DNA of 64,000 nt from Chlamydomonas reinhardtii. Taxonomy: Eukaryota; Chlorophyta; Chlorophyceae; Chlamydomonadales; Chlamydomonadaceae. Under the pieces are notes generated by a model. That model was given only the letters and a program-made list of their open reading frames with translations, was not told the origin of the DNA and ran no database searches. The translations under genes were made by a program, and so were the position numbers. The DNA lies in assembly GCF_000002595.2 (NCBI RefSeq), contig NC_057019.1, forward strand, positions 2,890,753 to 2,954,752, written 5' to 3'. Positions 1 to 11,372 of this stretch are shown here, piece after piece; within the stretch, counting starts at the first letter, position 1; each line of letters opens with the position of its first letter.

Positions 1-100
1 AGTGGCATAAGGCAGGGGCCAGCAATCTGCGTCAATCATGTGATAGTTGAACAGGCATGAGTCCGGGACCAAGAGACACATTCGCCATGCACACAAGTAG

Positions 101-1052
101 CTACCCGTTGCCACCTCCTTGGGTCCCCCGTCCTGAACTGCACCAGGCCCTGGGTGGCAAGGTGGAGCGAGTCGTCATCACGCGTCAGGTGTGTGCGGTG
201 TGAGGAGCACGAGGAAGAGGGATGCACTTGGAAGAGCGCGTGTGGTAGACAAGCACCAGGGAGAGGAGAACACGAGTACCGTATGTGCAGCGGGGCAGCA
301 CTGCATGCGGTGTGGTGTCATGCCCTGGGCCGCGCTGTGTGCTTGGCTGTGGTTCCTTTTCGTTGGGGCTGCCTGTGTCGCCTGCCCTGCCTCCACGCAG
401 CAACCACGCAGCAACTGAGGCAGGGTCCTGACGGACGGACACAGGTTGGCGGGATATTCTACGCACGCATTGTGCTGAGTCAGCCGGAGCAGCCGCAGCA
501 ATCACAGCCGCGCGGCCTTGGGCGCCCCGGCGCCGGCAGCGCCAGCAGCACGGGCGGCCGACGCATCGTGTCAGTGGACGCACGGCCGTCGGACGCTCTG
601 TCGTTGGCCTTGGAAGCCGGCGTGGACGTGTTCGTGTCACGACCTGTCGCGCAGTGAGTTGTGTAACAGGTTTCGGGGCGGCTGCGTTGCTCGCGCCCCA
701 TCTTGCCTGCCGCCTGTCCAGAGCCAGCCGCTCCTTCGTTACTGCGCGGTCCAGTCCTTTTGCCGTTTCGCGGGTACCGTAATGGTGAGACCCCTGCGGC
801 GCCACGCCTCCTGAGCCCTGACAGCCTCAACTCGCTGCCACTGCCTGTTGCTGATGTCGCCGCTGCTGCTGTTGCTGCAGGCTGGTGCAGCGGCAGTATG
901 AGGACGCGGAGCGCGAGCTGCCGGACCTGCTGCTGCCGCCACCAGAGGGCGGGCCGCCGGGCCTGGGGCTGGATGAGGCGGGCCAGTACGCGGCCGGGCG
1001 GCAGCTACGGTCGGGTGCGGGGCAGTTGGCGGGAGAGGCGATGTCCGCGTAA
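101..1052 (+). CDS. Bifunctional nuclease (BFN/DUF151) domain protein, 3' part
   Basis: The 5' end lies outside the window. Proposed exons are 101-188, 445-653 and 881-1052 (stop TAA 1050-1052); all junctions are GT-AG and phases agree. The reading carries the signature of the BFN/DUF151 family: a GGKVERVVITR strand, then GIFYARIVL, then VDARPSDALSLAL followed by VFVS. Bacterial and plant relatives share the order ALGG.VERVVIT, G.FYA.LVL, DARPSDA.ALAL. The family is named for RNase/DNase activity reported in plant members; activity here is inferred from homology only. A Gly/Ser/Pro-rich insertion of about 30 residues separates the second and third strands, and an acidic, glycine-rich tail of about 55 residues follows the domain. 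The first exon boundary (AG at 99-100) is the least certain point. Confidence 0.72.
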
Positions 1053-1292
1053 GGAGGCTATGTGCGTGCGAGGTGGGGCGTGTCGTTTGACGGAGCGTTG
1101 TTGATGGTTACCGTATGGTGTTGTTTGTGTGCTGGCCATGGAATCTTCGGACCTGCAGGCCTGCGCTTGGAGCCTGACAAGGGGTGGGAAAATGTTGGTA
1201 GTGCATATAGTGGTATGGATTGATGGTGTGTTTGTGTATGTGCGTGTGGTGTTGTAGGCGACGCGATTTTTGTTTGCGCCGTTTTGTTTTAG

Positions 1293-1306
1293 TGTAAGCC
1301 GTGTAA
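1293..1306 (+). terminator. Two TGTAA polyadenylation signals
   Basis: TGTAA occurs at 1293-1297 and again at 1302-1306, about 240 nt after the stop of the BFN gene. TGTAA is the usual poly(A) signal of volvocine algae. Confidence 0.55.
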
Positions 1307-3031
1307 GCCGTGTAGCGCAAGGGATGTGACGATGGGCACCGGCGACATTAACAGCACCCTTGCAAGCCCATCCAGTGGGACTGGCCACTATGCCAACGCC
1401 GTGCCGAGGCACCGATATGCCCTGTCCCCGCCACGCCACGCCACCTTACCCACGCCACTTCACGGTCCATGATATCCCAAATGCACCTCACCCACATCCC
1501 ACTCAAGCACCGCAAACGGCTAGCCGGGCTCGGGCGCGGGATCCCGGGCCGCGACACATTTAAGGCTCGGGGACGCATAGTTTGGCTGTTGCAAACAATT
1601 TCGACATTCTTGCCCCAAGACGCTTGTCGTCGACATGTTTTGATACATGGATGTAAGATATTTAGGGGCCGAGAGCTATACTCGCGGACTGAAGAAAGTC
1701 AAGATACATGGATGTAAGATATTTAGGGGCCGGGCTGAGAGCCTGAACGGCGCTAGCAGGGCGTGGGGCTGAGGGTGCACGTGTTGATTGGCGGCGAGTG
1801 ACGTGACTAGTTTGTTAGCTGCGGGTTAGCACGGACTGTGCACCCCACCCAACCGGCCATGTCCGGATTTGCGGGGATGCCTAAGGCCCCCAACATAGAG
1901 GCGTGTGCTTAGTAGGCGCCCGCGTCAAGGTGGCTGGGTTGATAACGACCCGGGATCAGCCCTTTTCCTGCCATAAGGCAGCCACCTCCTTATTGTTTGC
2001 GCCGTGTGGGTGTCACCGTGTCACCACGGTATTCAGTGGAGACCTTTGGCAGGCTTGTCTGTTTTGGTCGTACCGTATGTATTAGCCGTTACCGGTGGCT
2101 CCAGAGCGAAATCCTGCTTGTGCACGAGATGGCCCAGTCAGGAGCTGGACCGAAGTTGCGTTAAGTTTGGGCGCCCAGGCGCAGAGGGAGGCAAGGAGGG
2201 TACAGGTCTGTTGGACCATTCTGGTGATAAAATTTCATTCAAGTGCAGTGAGGCGACCCGGGCTCGTCGGCCAGGGGAAAGGTGTAGCTGCTTGTACAGC
2301 TGGACATGCCATCACCCATTGGCGATTCAAGTGGCGATTACGATGCGCGTCGAGGATTGAGGCCGGTTTGGCGCGAAATGGCGCCAACGGCTGGACGAGC
2401 ACGATCAGGCAGGGCTTTGACTTTCCCGCCTGCCGCTTACGTTACCCTAAGCTTATCTTCTTCATGCGCAATTGAGGGAGGGCCTTACATACATATAGTC
2501 AGTTATAGTCTGTAGATCAAGCCTTCGGGACACAGCCAGTCTGACAGCCAGTATTTTCGCCAGTTTCGCGTGTCGCTTGGTATTGGGCGATGCAATTTAA
2601 TGCTAAGCGACTTTGCTTACAATAACTACTATTACGTAGTTCATCAGCGGTATCGCATGCTTCTGCGCAGAGCAGTTCTGTAGCAGCGACGCACTTATTC
2701 TTACCTGCTATTCTCACTCGCTACTCGGCAACCGGCCCAAGCAGCTCTCGATATTCGCTCCAGCTGCAAGCATCGTGGCAGCGCTGAGCCGGAGCGAGTG
2801 TTTCCCCCGGTTCCTCGCAGCTGCCCGTCTCGTACACGCCCGCTGTACGAGGGCGTGTCCTGGCACCAGCACGCACCTCCTCCGACCGGGCCTCGCGACC
2901 GGCGGCCGCCTTCAGCAAGTTGTAGAAGGCTCTCGGCCCGCCAGCCCAAGGCATAGTCACAGTGGACGGCCTGTTGGGCGCGACAGCCTCACTACCCCTA
3001 GCAAGCAACCGGCACTGACCCCGCCCGCGAT
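1307..3031. other. Intergenic region with a 30-bp direct repeat
   Basis: I see no convincing exon on either strand. The region holds the end of the upstream 3' UTR, a direct repeat (1642-1671 and 1703-1732, listed separately) and the promoter side of the gene starting at 3032. The short open frames here lack family motifs and consistent splice context. Confidence 0.5.
1642..1732. repeat. 30-bp direct repeat, 61-bp period
   Basis: A segment beginning GATACATGGATGTAAG and ending TTTAGGGGCCG occurs at about 1642-1671 and again at 1703-1732, essentially identical, with about 31 bp of unrelated sequence between. Confidence 0.85.
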
Positions 3032-5301
3032 ATGCCGCGGGCACGCGGCCACAGCCATCGGGCGCCGGCAGCCCTTGTCCCGGTGCTGGTCCTGGCTGCG
3101 GTTCTTGCTGGATGCACGGATGCAGCCAGGCTGCATCGGGCCGCGGCGGGCGCCGCCGCCGGTGACATCCCGCTGACCGATCCCATCACCCTGCTCACCC
3201 CTGCCATCTCAACCACCGCCAGCAGCCTCGTCAAGCACCGTGCAGCCATGGTAAGCCAGGGGTTACTTTGCCTCCACAACCCGGGTGCACTGACCACTCA
3301 CCTACTCCTGCTGCATCATTCACAAACGTCACACCAACGCAATGCCTGGTGGCGCAGAGTGCCGTGCTCGCCTACGATGCGACATTCAGCGCCACCGCCG
3401 CCGCCTCGGCCGCCGCGGCTGCTGCAGGCCACGCCAAGGGCCACGCCGGCCACGTGGCCAGCGGCGGCGGAGCTCCTCGCCGTCAAGCGGCTTCTGACAC
3501 ATGGGGCTCACACGACAGGGGCGTCGACGCGGCCATATCGAGGCAGCAGGTGCAGGCGGAGCCCCTGCGGCGGCAGCGGCTGGCGGCGCACCGGCGGGCG
3601 CTGTCCGGCGGCTGCCCCGACTTCCCGCCGCCCAACCTGGTCATGTGCGCGGGCGGGGTGACCTACCCAAGCACTTGTGACGCGCAGGTCAAGGGCTTCT
3701 GTGCCGAGCACATCCTACCTGGTGAGGCCCCCGGTGCACGCGCGCAGGGCGTGCTGCTTTGTGTTCTTGCGGCGGTTTCCCATCTTTGGCGGGACGCAGC
3801 CACACGCTCCCCTCCCTCTCCCCAACTCCGCCTCGCCCCTGCCTCTGCCCTCCAGGCAACTGTGTGCCCGGCAGCCGCATGGCCCTCACCTGCAGCCTCA
3901 GCTTCGCAGAGCAGCAGCTGTCGAGCGGCGCCTTTGCGCCCGCGCCCAAGCCGCTGACGCTGGTGCTGACGGCAGCGCTCAAGCCCTCCGGCAACGAGGA
4001 CGGCGGCGGCTGCCCCTGGTACCTGATCAAAGAGCTGGTCGGCGGGGGCGGCAGCAGCGCGGTCGGCAGCAGCGGTGCGAAGCTGAGCTACGGCGGCAAG
4101 AGCTACAGCCTGGCGCTGGCGGGGCAGGGTGAGTGGGGATAGAGAAGTGGGGATGGCAACGGATAGATGGGCTGAGCCGGATGGGGCACCCGGCTATTCG
4201 CTTGATAGGATAGAGGCTGTGTGCTACCGTATTTTATTATGAAGCATGGAGAGGGACAGGAGGTAGGTGCCGAGTCCTTCGCTTCCTCCGCCACGCCCAA
4301 GGGACTGCGTGTATCACATCCACCTGATACGCCCCTGGCGCGCTACCCGCCCGCCTTATCCAGGCGACTTCAACGGAAACGACAACCTGGTCCAGCTGGC
4401 GGACGATCCGCTGGAGCCCACCTCCCAGATTCTGTCGTACGCGGGGCTGGCCCTGTACGACAAGAAGGACGAGTGGACCATCTCGATAACCGCCGCTACC
4501 GATCCATACAGTGGCGGCGGTTACGGCGGTTACATGACCCTGACGAGCGACGGCGCACCGTTTGATGGAGTCGTGCTGGTAGCGCGTACGGCCTCATGCA
4601 GCTTGGATCTGGGGAGGTCGGTGCCGATCCCGAGCCCGCCGCCGCCACCTTCGCCGCCGCCGCCATCGCCGCCGCCGCCGCCGCGCCCCCCGCCACTGCC
4701 TCCGTCGCCCTCGCCCCCGCCGCGCCCGCCCGTTCCGGTGAGGCAGCAGCAGCAGCGGCAGCGATAGCCACAGTAGTGGGGCCGCACCTGCTCCTTATAG
4801 CGAACTACTTCTGGGCGAGTGCTCAAGATGCATGCGGGCTCACGTATTGCTGGCATGGTTTGGGAGGGCTATGGACGTGAGGCCGCTCCTGTCTCATGGA
4901 CGCATGTGCGGCCTGTACCCACCGCAGCCGGTGCCTCCGAGCCCGCCGCCCAAGCCCACGCCGCCACGGCCAATGGCGCCGCCGAACGCCCCTCCCCCAA
5001 GCCCAAGGTACCCGCCCCTTGCAAGTGTAATGCCGGCTGCCCTGTATGCGGTACACGCCCTTCATTCCCGCGCCCCTTCCCCGCTGAAGCTGCACCGCTT
5101 CCCGTCCCCAATCGATGCCCTGCCGCCTGCTTCAACCATAGCGCCCACCCCTCTCCCCTCTCCCACCCACCCGCCCGCCCACCTGCCCACCCGCAGGCCG
5201 CCCCGGCCTCCCTCTCCGCCCTCCTCGGCCCTGGAGGTGTTCACCGACAACCTGGCCTTCGCTGACAGCGCCGGCCGCCGCGTGGTGTACGGTGCGTGTT
5301 T

Positions 5302-5369
<68 letters not shown>

Positions 5370-7359
5370 AGCTTGTGCGCTCCGCGGCGTGTGCGTGCAA
5401 GTGACACCGGGGCACGGGTGCGCATTTCGTTTCCTTAAAGCATCTTCGACAACGGGTGGAGGCGGTGGAATGCTGGCTGGGTTGCTCGTGTCGCGTGCTA
5501 CGGTCACGGGCGCTGCTCGACAGGCATTAAAGCCGTACGGTGGTATGCGCATTGTGGTGAGTGCCGCTTTGATGCCCAACAAGCTGTGCCCCGCTTGCCC
5601 CACTCGCAGTGCTGCGGCTGAGCGCGACACCCGTCCCTGAAGCTGGCGATGGCGGCAACGGCACTACTGGCCCGGTGTTCAACTTCCGCGTTCGGCACGT
5701 GGAGGGCACCGTCACGGTGATCGACCCCGGAGAGTACGCCACTGCCCCCGTGGTGACGGAGGAAGTGGATCTGCTGCCGCCGGGTGGGCCGATGTGCGGG
5801 GGGGGTGTAACGATGTGTGCATCTGTGTGTGTAATGTGTATGCGGGGAATGACCAACCTTGAACTGCTCACATGGGCTCAAGTACGGTACCTGATGCCGC
5901 CACGCACTGCATGCAGGCCCAGACGGCTACGAGGGCAATGACAACCTGCTACAGCCGCTGCCCAGCCCCGGCCCCGGCGGCAGTAGCAACACCGCGGCCC
6001 GCCTGCTGCCGGTGTTCTCCAGCCGCGGCCTGGCGCTGCGCGGCACGAGCTCCGGATCCAAGTTCCTGATCCGTGTGGAAGATTTCGGATCCGAGTCTGA
6101 ATCCAACAGCACCGGTGGCTCTGCCGGCCCCGGCCCCGGGCCGCGCTGGCGCACGGTGACGACGGCGCTGGTGGGCGGTTATAACGAGACGGAGGATGTG
6201 GCGGAGGATGAATTCGTGTACACGCCCAACGGCACCCTCAGTCGTGAGTCGGGATAGGGGAGGCGCGGCAGCGGCATGAGGTAGGGACAAGGGTGAGGAG
6301 GGAGCAGGTTGGCAGCGAAGAGCGCCTGCGCAAAGCCCCTGCCCGTGCAAGCGGGTAAGGGTGCCGCGCCACTACCCAACCCGCCCAGCCTTGGCGCCAC
6401 GCACAACCTCAACACTTAACATCGCCCCACACCCACACACGACCCTATCATGCAACCACACAATCCCCACAACCCGCAGGCTACGTATCCGTCCCCGCCC
6501 TGTGCTTTGATACCAACGCCACCGCCGCAAACACGAATGCCTCCTCCTCCTCGCCGGGCGCCGACCCCGGCCGCACCGACATCCTGTTCCTCACCGACAG
6601 TACTGGAAGCATGGGCACAGCCATTGCCGACGTGCGGGCCCAGGCGCGGCGCATCAAAGACGCCATCGCGGCGGTCGCGGGTGAGGCCGATGAAGAGTGA
6701 GGGAAGTGAGTCGGTGAGACTGTGAAGTTAATATATTACGTGAGTGATCAAGTGAGTGCAGGGGTGAGTGAGTGGTGGTCCATGCTGCTCCAATTGTGCC
6801 GCTGTGCGGCTTTTACTGCCAACCTCAAGCCCAGAAATCGCTGACGCCCAGTCCCTAGCGACCACGCTCACTGCCAGCACCCGCGAAGCCTGCACATCCT
6901 CTTCCTTCCCGTCCCACACATTGCCACACATCCGCTCGTTGCCGCCCCGCCCTCCTCCTCCTCCCCGTCCTCCTCCATCCACCTCTGCTCTTCCTCCTCC
7001 TCCATCCTCCTCCTGCGCGTATTGCTGTTGTCGCTGCCTCCTGCAGTGGACGTGTGGTTCGGCCTGGCGCAGTATCGGGACACGGGCGACGTGTTCGTGT
7101 GGCACCTGGACCTGGCGGTGGGACCACACCCGCCCGCTGTCATCCAGGTGGGGCAGGGGGATTGTAGTCAACAGTCCAAACTAAACCGAACCCAATGCAG
7201 AAGGGGGGGAGGGGGCGGGTGGGGGGAAGTGGTGCATCACCGTGTCCACAGCGTAGACGCTGTGACGCAGCCCAGGGGGGGCCGGTGTGCTCTGCCGGAC
7301 GAGCGACTAGCCGCCACAGACGGCGGTTGGCGTAAAACCCACGACCGTGTACACGCACG

Positions 7360-7428
<69 letters not shown>

Positions 7429-9179
7429 GCGCACACAGACACAGATGGGTGGGCTTTCGTATCGTTTTTGAGCACACACAGATGCCAGGGCCATACAGAA
7501 CGGGGCGCTTCGCGCCCACTGCCCCCTGCTCCCTCCCCCCACCCGCGCAGGCTGCCATCGACACCTGGTCCGCCAATGGCGGCGGAGATGAGCCGGAGGG
7601 TCAGCTGTACGCTCTGCAGCAGTGCGCGCTCAACCCCGGAGTCAGCTGGCGGTCGGACGCGACCAAGTGGCTGGTGAGGAGGGCGGGCGGGGGCAAGGGG
7701 AAACGGGCTTGGGGAGGGGCGTGGGGAAGGCAGGCCGGCAAGTGGAGGCGCTGGCATTGAAATGCCTCGCTCGGCACAGGTGGCTTGACAGCTTAAACCA
7801 TTGCAGCGGGCCTCGCATGTAATGCTCGCCCGCAAATTGCGAGTCGCAAGTGACTCGTGCCGGTACAAGTGCTCTGACTGCCACCCTGCCGCCTCGTCAT
7901 CCTCTGCAGATCTGGTTTGGTGACAACCCCGGCCACGACCCCTCAAACGCCGGCGTCACGCTGCCGGCCTCCATCGCTGCTCTCACCAGCCGCGGCATCC
8001 GTGTCATTGCCCTGGAGATGGGCAAGCTCAACCAGTGGGGACAGGTGCGGCAGGCTGGAGGTGTTCTGGGAGTATTCTGCTTGGCCAGCAGCCCAGCTCC
8101 TGATGAGGCACTGGTGCACTGGCCCCTGGAGCCGCTTGACTGTTGGGTGACACTGCAATCTAGCTGCTTACGACGCGTTTGTACTGCGCCGTATGCATAG
8201 CGTTCGCCTCGACCAGCGCAACCACCTCCAAAGTCTTATGAGTCACACTGCACCCACCAGTACTGCCACCAGCAGCGCCGCCAGCACCAACACCAGCACC
8301 AACATCACTTACAACGTGACGGTGTCGAACACCTGCCCCGATGCCATTCCCTACCATGAAGGCGACTGCCATCGCCAACGCCACGGGCGGAGCCTACCTC
8401 AGCGGCGCCACAGTCAACCCAGCCAACCTCTCCTCCGCAATCATCGGTGCGGCGCGCAGCGGACTGGCGGGCCGTCTGGCGGCGCGGCCGGCGGCGGGCG
8501 GCTGTGACGACCCCCGCGTGTCCCTGAGCTTCGGCGACGCCGCCTCCGCCTTCGCCCTGGCGGCGGTGGACAGGGGCCAGCGCCTGTGCTTCGACGCAAC
8601 TGCCCAGGTAGGGGTGCTGGGCAAGGGTGCTGGGGGATTCTGGGCATGGCTCTGGGCGAGGGTTTGGGGCGCGGTTGTCTAGCCCGGATCCCAATAGGGG
8701 CTTCTTCCGCTTACTTCCACTCCGGGTCCCTTCACCCGACCTGCGCGTAAATCTCCCGGTTCGCCCTGCCCCACTGCGCCCTCTCCTCCCCCGCACGCAC
8801 CTGCCCCCCCCGCCGCCAGGTGGGCACGTGCTCGGGGCTGACCACCACGTGCCGCTGGCAGCTGGTGGACGTGACCGGGGCCGTGGTGCACTCCGCAGCC
8901 GCACACGTGACCGTGCCCGGCACCTGCCCACCGGCGCCGCCTTCCCCACCCGCGCCGCCTCCAGCAGCGCAGCCCCCGCTGGCGGGCCACCCCACTGGCT
9001 ACCCGCCGGCTGTCCCGTACCCTGGCTACCCGCCGCACTACCCGCCACACTACCCGCCACACTACCCGCCACACTACCCGCCGTACTACCCGCCTGGTTA
9101 CGGGGAGGCGGCGCCGCCGCCGTACTACGGCCCAGGGTACGGGTCCTACCCGCCACCCTTGTACAGGTCTCACCCGTAG
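3032..9179 (+). CDS. Secreted Kazal-like / von Willebrand A / proline-rich protein
   Basis: Model of 14 exons, 1023 aa: 3032-3250, 3358-3721, 3856-4128, 4364-4737, 4928-5007, 5197-5291, 5610-5783, 5917-6243, 6480-6680, 7047-7147, 7551-7673, 7910-8044, 8362-8607, 8820-9179. The N-terminus is a signal peptide (PRARGHSHR, then an Ala/Leu/Val core ending AGC). Residues 160-190 hold a Kazal-like knot (CAGGVTYPSTC with flanking cysteines). Residues 200-405 and 450-635 are two diverged copies of one module, each with a GNDNL motif just after a phase-1 intron. SPPPP-type linkers fill about 378-450. A vWA domain spans about 655-860, with the MIDAS-type motif TDSTGSMG, then GGGDEPEG and FGDNPGHD. The C-terminus carries a YPPH repeat. 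The exon at 8362 uses a weak acceptor (ATGAAG). The extracellular-matrix role is inferred from the signal peptide and Pro-rich linkers; I do not recognise a named gene. Confidence 0.8.
5310..5366 (+). repeat. (TG)n microsatellite in intron
   Basis: An almost perfect TG run lies in the intron between the exons ending 5291 and starting 5610 of the vWA gene. Confidence 0.95.
7363..7424 (+). repeat. (AC)n microsatellite in intron
   Basis: An AC run of about 60 bp, flanked by ACGC variants, in the vWA gene intron 7148-7550. Confidence 0.95.
9027..9091 (+). repeat. 12-bp coding minisatellite (YPPH repeat)
   Basis: Tandem units of TACCCGCCACAC, with small variants, encode successive Tyr-Pro-Pro-His blocks near the C-terminus of the vWA protein. 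Confidence 0.9.
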
Positions 9180-9358
9180 CTTACATGACGATGATGCATT
9201 GCTGGTGACGTACCTTATTCGATGTCACAGGTGCACGTGTGTGCTGTGTGAAAAGACGGGGTCACACGGCAATAACGGCGTGGTGTTGCTCGGTGTTGCG
9301 CTGCTGTTGTGTTAGGTTGTGTGTTGTGTCATAGTTCGCGCCATGTCCTGCATGATAC

Positions 9359-9363
9359 TGTAA
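9359..9363 (+). terminator. TGTAA polyadenylation signal of the vWA gene
   Basis: The first TGTAA after the stop at 9179, giving a 3' UTR of about 200 nt. The stretch 9180-9649 otherwise shows no exon. Confidence 0.6.
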
Positions 9364-9649
9364 GTCTGGCCGCTGTTATGGCATTGAGCACCCATGAACA
9401 TGTACATATGATGCTACAGGTGCATACGTAAGAAGGCTTCGAGCTTAAGAGTTGTTACTGGTATGCATAATGGAAGTAAAGAACATGGCCGCATGGCGAA
9501 AGTAAGCCGTCCGGGCACTGGCGTGGCGTGGCGGCAGGGGCTGGGGCCCGAGTAGGTTGGCGGGGCGGCGCGGTGTGTACTGTGCCCGTGTTTGAGCAAG
9601 ACGTTTTGAACTGGGGTGCCACTCGCGGTCATAGAGGCATCGCGTTGTC

Positions 9650-10726
9650 ATGGCGCTTCATAGTTGCGGCGTGCCGGAACCACCAGTAGTGGGTGTAAAG
9701 CCGGCTACTTGCCCGTGTTCCCCCTTCCAACAAGTGGCACGGCACACGGTGCCTGGGATTTCAGACACAGTGCGCAACACGACATCGTGCGGGCTCGGGA
9801 CCCCTTCAGCTGCTGTTGTTCCTTCGTGCCACCACCCATCCTACACGATTGCCCTGGCTTCACCTGCGGGGGTTCACCAACTACACGACGGGATAGGACC
9901 GTCCCATGGGGCTCCCTCGAGCCAAGTCCGCGCTGCGTTCGCTTTTCGCCTGCTCCCGTTCCAAGCGAAGAATTGCACACGGTCCGAGTAGCAGACACAC
10001 ATAAACAATTGCTGATAAGTCAAAGCTGCAAGCCTGTAAGGCGCGCGCAGCCGAGAGCGGTATGATGCGCAGCAAGGCCGGTAAGCCGTGGCACGGTGTA
10101 CGTGGCCGAGCAGCGCTATCATAGTTGCGCGGTAGACGATAGACGAACTCAGATGCACTCGCGCCGCATTTGATGTTCCTGCGCAGGCTCCGCTAGCTCT
10201 GCAGGCGACCCTGCGGGTAGCAGTGGCGTCAGCGCCGTGCAGCCTCCAGCACCCGCCGCAGCTGAGCAGCACCAGCACCGGCACCAGCAGGAGCAGCTAC
10301 CCCGGGTCCCAGGGAGTGGCCCAATGTCAGTGGCAGCTGATGCGGCCTACTTGTCAGTGCCCACCATCCGCGGGGAGGTCGAGGCCGAAACGGGGCAGCA
10401 TGCCGGTGCAGCGGGCCGGCGGGAGGACCTGCAGGTGTGCTGGTGGCGGCGGTGCCGCGTGTGTGTACCGTATGTGTGTGTGTGGGGGGGGGATTAGTCA
10501 AGTCCAAGCCCCGATTAACCCAGCCCCAGGGGGACGTGAGCTGCACCAGCAGGTTGTGCCTATGCAATGCAGTTGAGGGAGGCGGCATGGGGGACTTGGG
10601 CCAGAAGCCAGCTTACTACTTCAAGCCCGGCACTCCAGCAGTCCATATCCGCCCCCCCCCAACGACCGCACACGCCCGCACGCGCAGGAGGCTGTGGACT
10701 GGATGATGGAGCGGTCGGAGCGATGA
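9650..10726 (+). CDS. Tentative small three-exon gene, function unknown
   Basis: Exons 9650-9692, 10187-10434 and 10688-10726 join in phase to give 109 residues, starting MALHSCGVPEPPVV and ending EAVDWMMERSER. The first donor is GGTGTAA (weak); the acceptors are GCGCAG and the second donor is CAGGTGTGC. The middle exon is Ala/Gln/Pro-rich at first, then has a more ordered stretch containing YLSVPTIRGEVEAE. I recognise no family. Points in favour are three compatible phases and a plausible acidic/amphipathic C-terminus; against it are its size and the lack of known domains. It could instead be a fragment of a larger gene or non-coding. Confidence 0.3.
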
Positions 10727-11372
10727 GGCAGCCTGCCATGGGTCGGCTTGCCGGCGCCCTCCGGTGAGCAAGGCAGCCGCTGGGCGCTGGTGGTGGGCGC
10801 CAGAGCCAGTCAAGCTGCTTGAGTACCGGCTGTGTGGAGGCATGCAGGCGCTGGACATTGCGTGCGGGATGAGGAAGTTGCACCGCGCATTCGAGGGGGC
10901 CAGCCCGAACCCCGCAGGTGGTGGCCTGCCCGAACCCGCTTCAGCACGGACCCGTGTGGGGCTGCAGAACCCGTCATTCCAGTCAGCTCCCTCTGCTATA
11001 ACTTTAATTTTGGCAGCGTTCACGTGTTATTGGGGATGCGGACCGTATCTGGTTGATACCGCGTGTGGTCGAATTCCCGGAAGCCTGCCTTCTCCCGTTT
11101 GCACCTGTGAATTGGCCAGCCGTCAAGTGGCATGGAAGGGATTTTGAAAGCTGAATTGATTATGTGTGTCATCCGAGAACGAAATGACTCGAAAAACAGT
11201 TTGGCTTCGGCCGGCCCCAGACCCCATGATGGGGCGCATGGCCAACGACTGGCGAACTTCCATCGCTCAATTGCCCGCGCTCATTGTAAAGTCTTGCCGC
11301 CACAGTGACCTGCTACGTGTGACCGCTCCCTACACAAGCAACGACCACTCGGCATATACATTCTAGGGTCAA
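10727..11372. other. Intergenic region before the translocator gene
   Basis: No supported exon. A TGTAA at 11285-11289 could end the tentative upstream gene; the rest is probably promoter and 5' UTR of the gene at 11373. Confidence 0.4.

Noticed and set aside
5290-5420. Open frames of alternating Val-Cys or His-Thr
   Set aside because: They translate the (TG)n/(AC)n tract inside an intron of the vWA gene; the same applies at 7363, 34014 and 41815.
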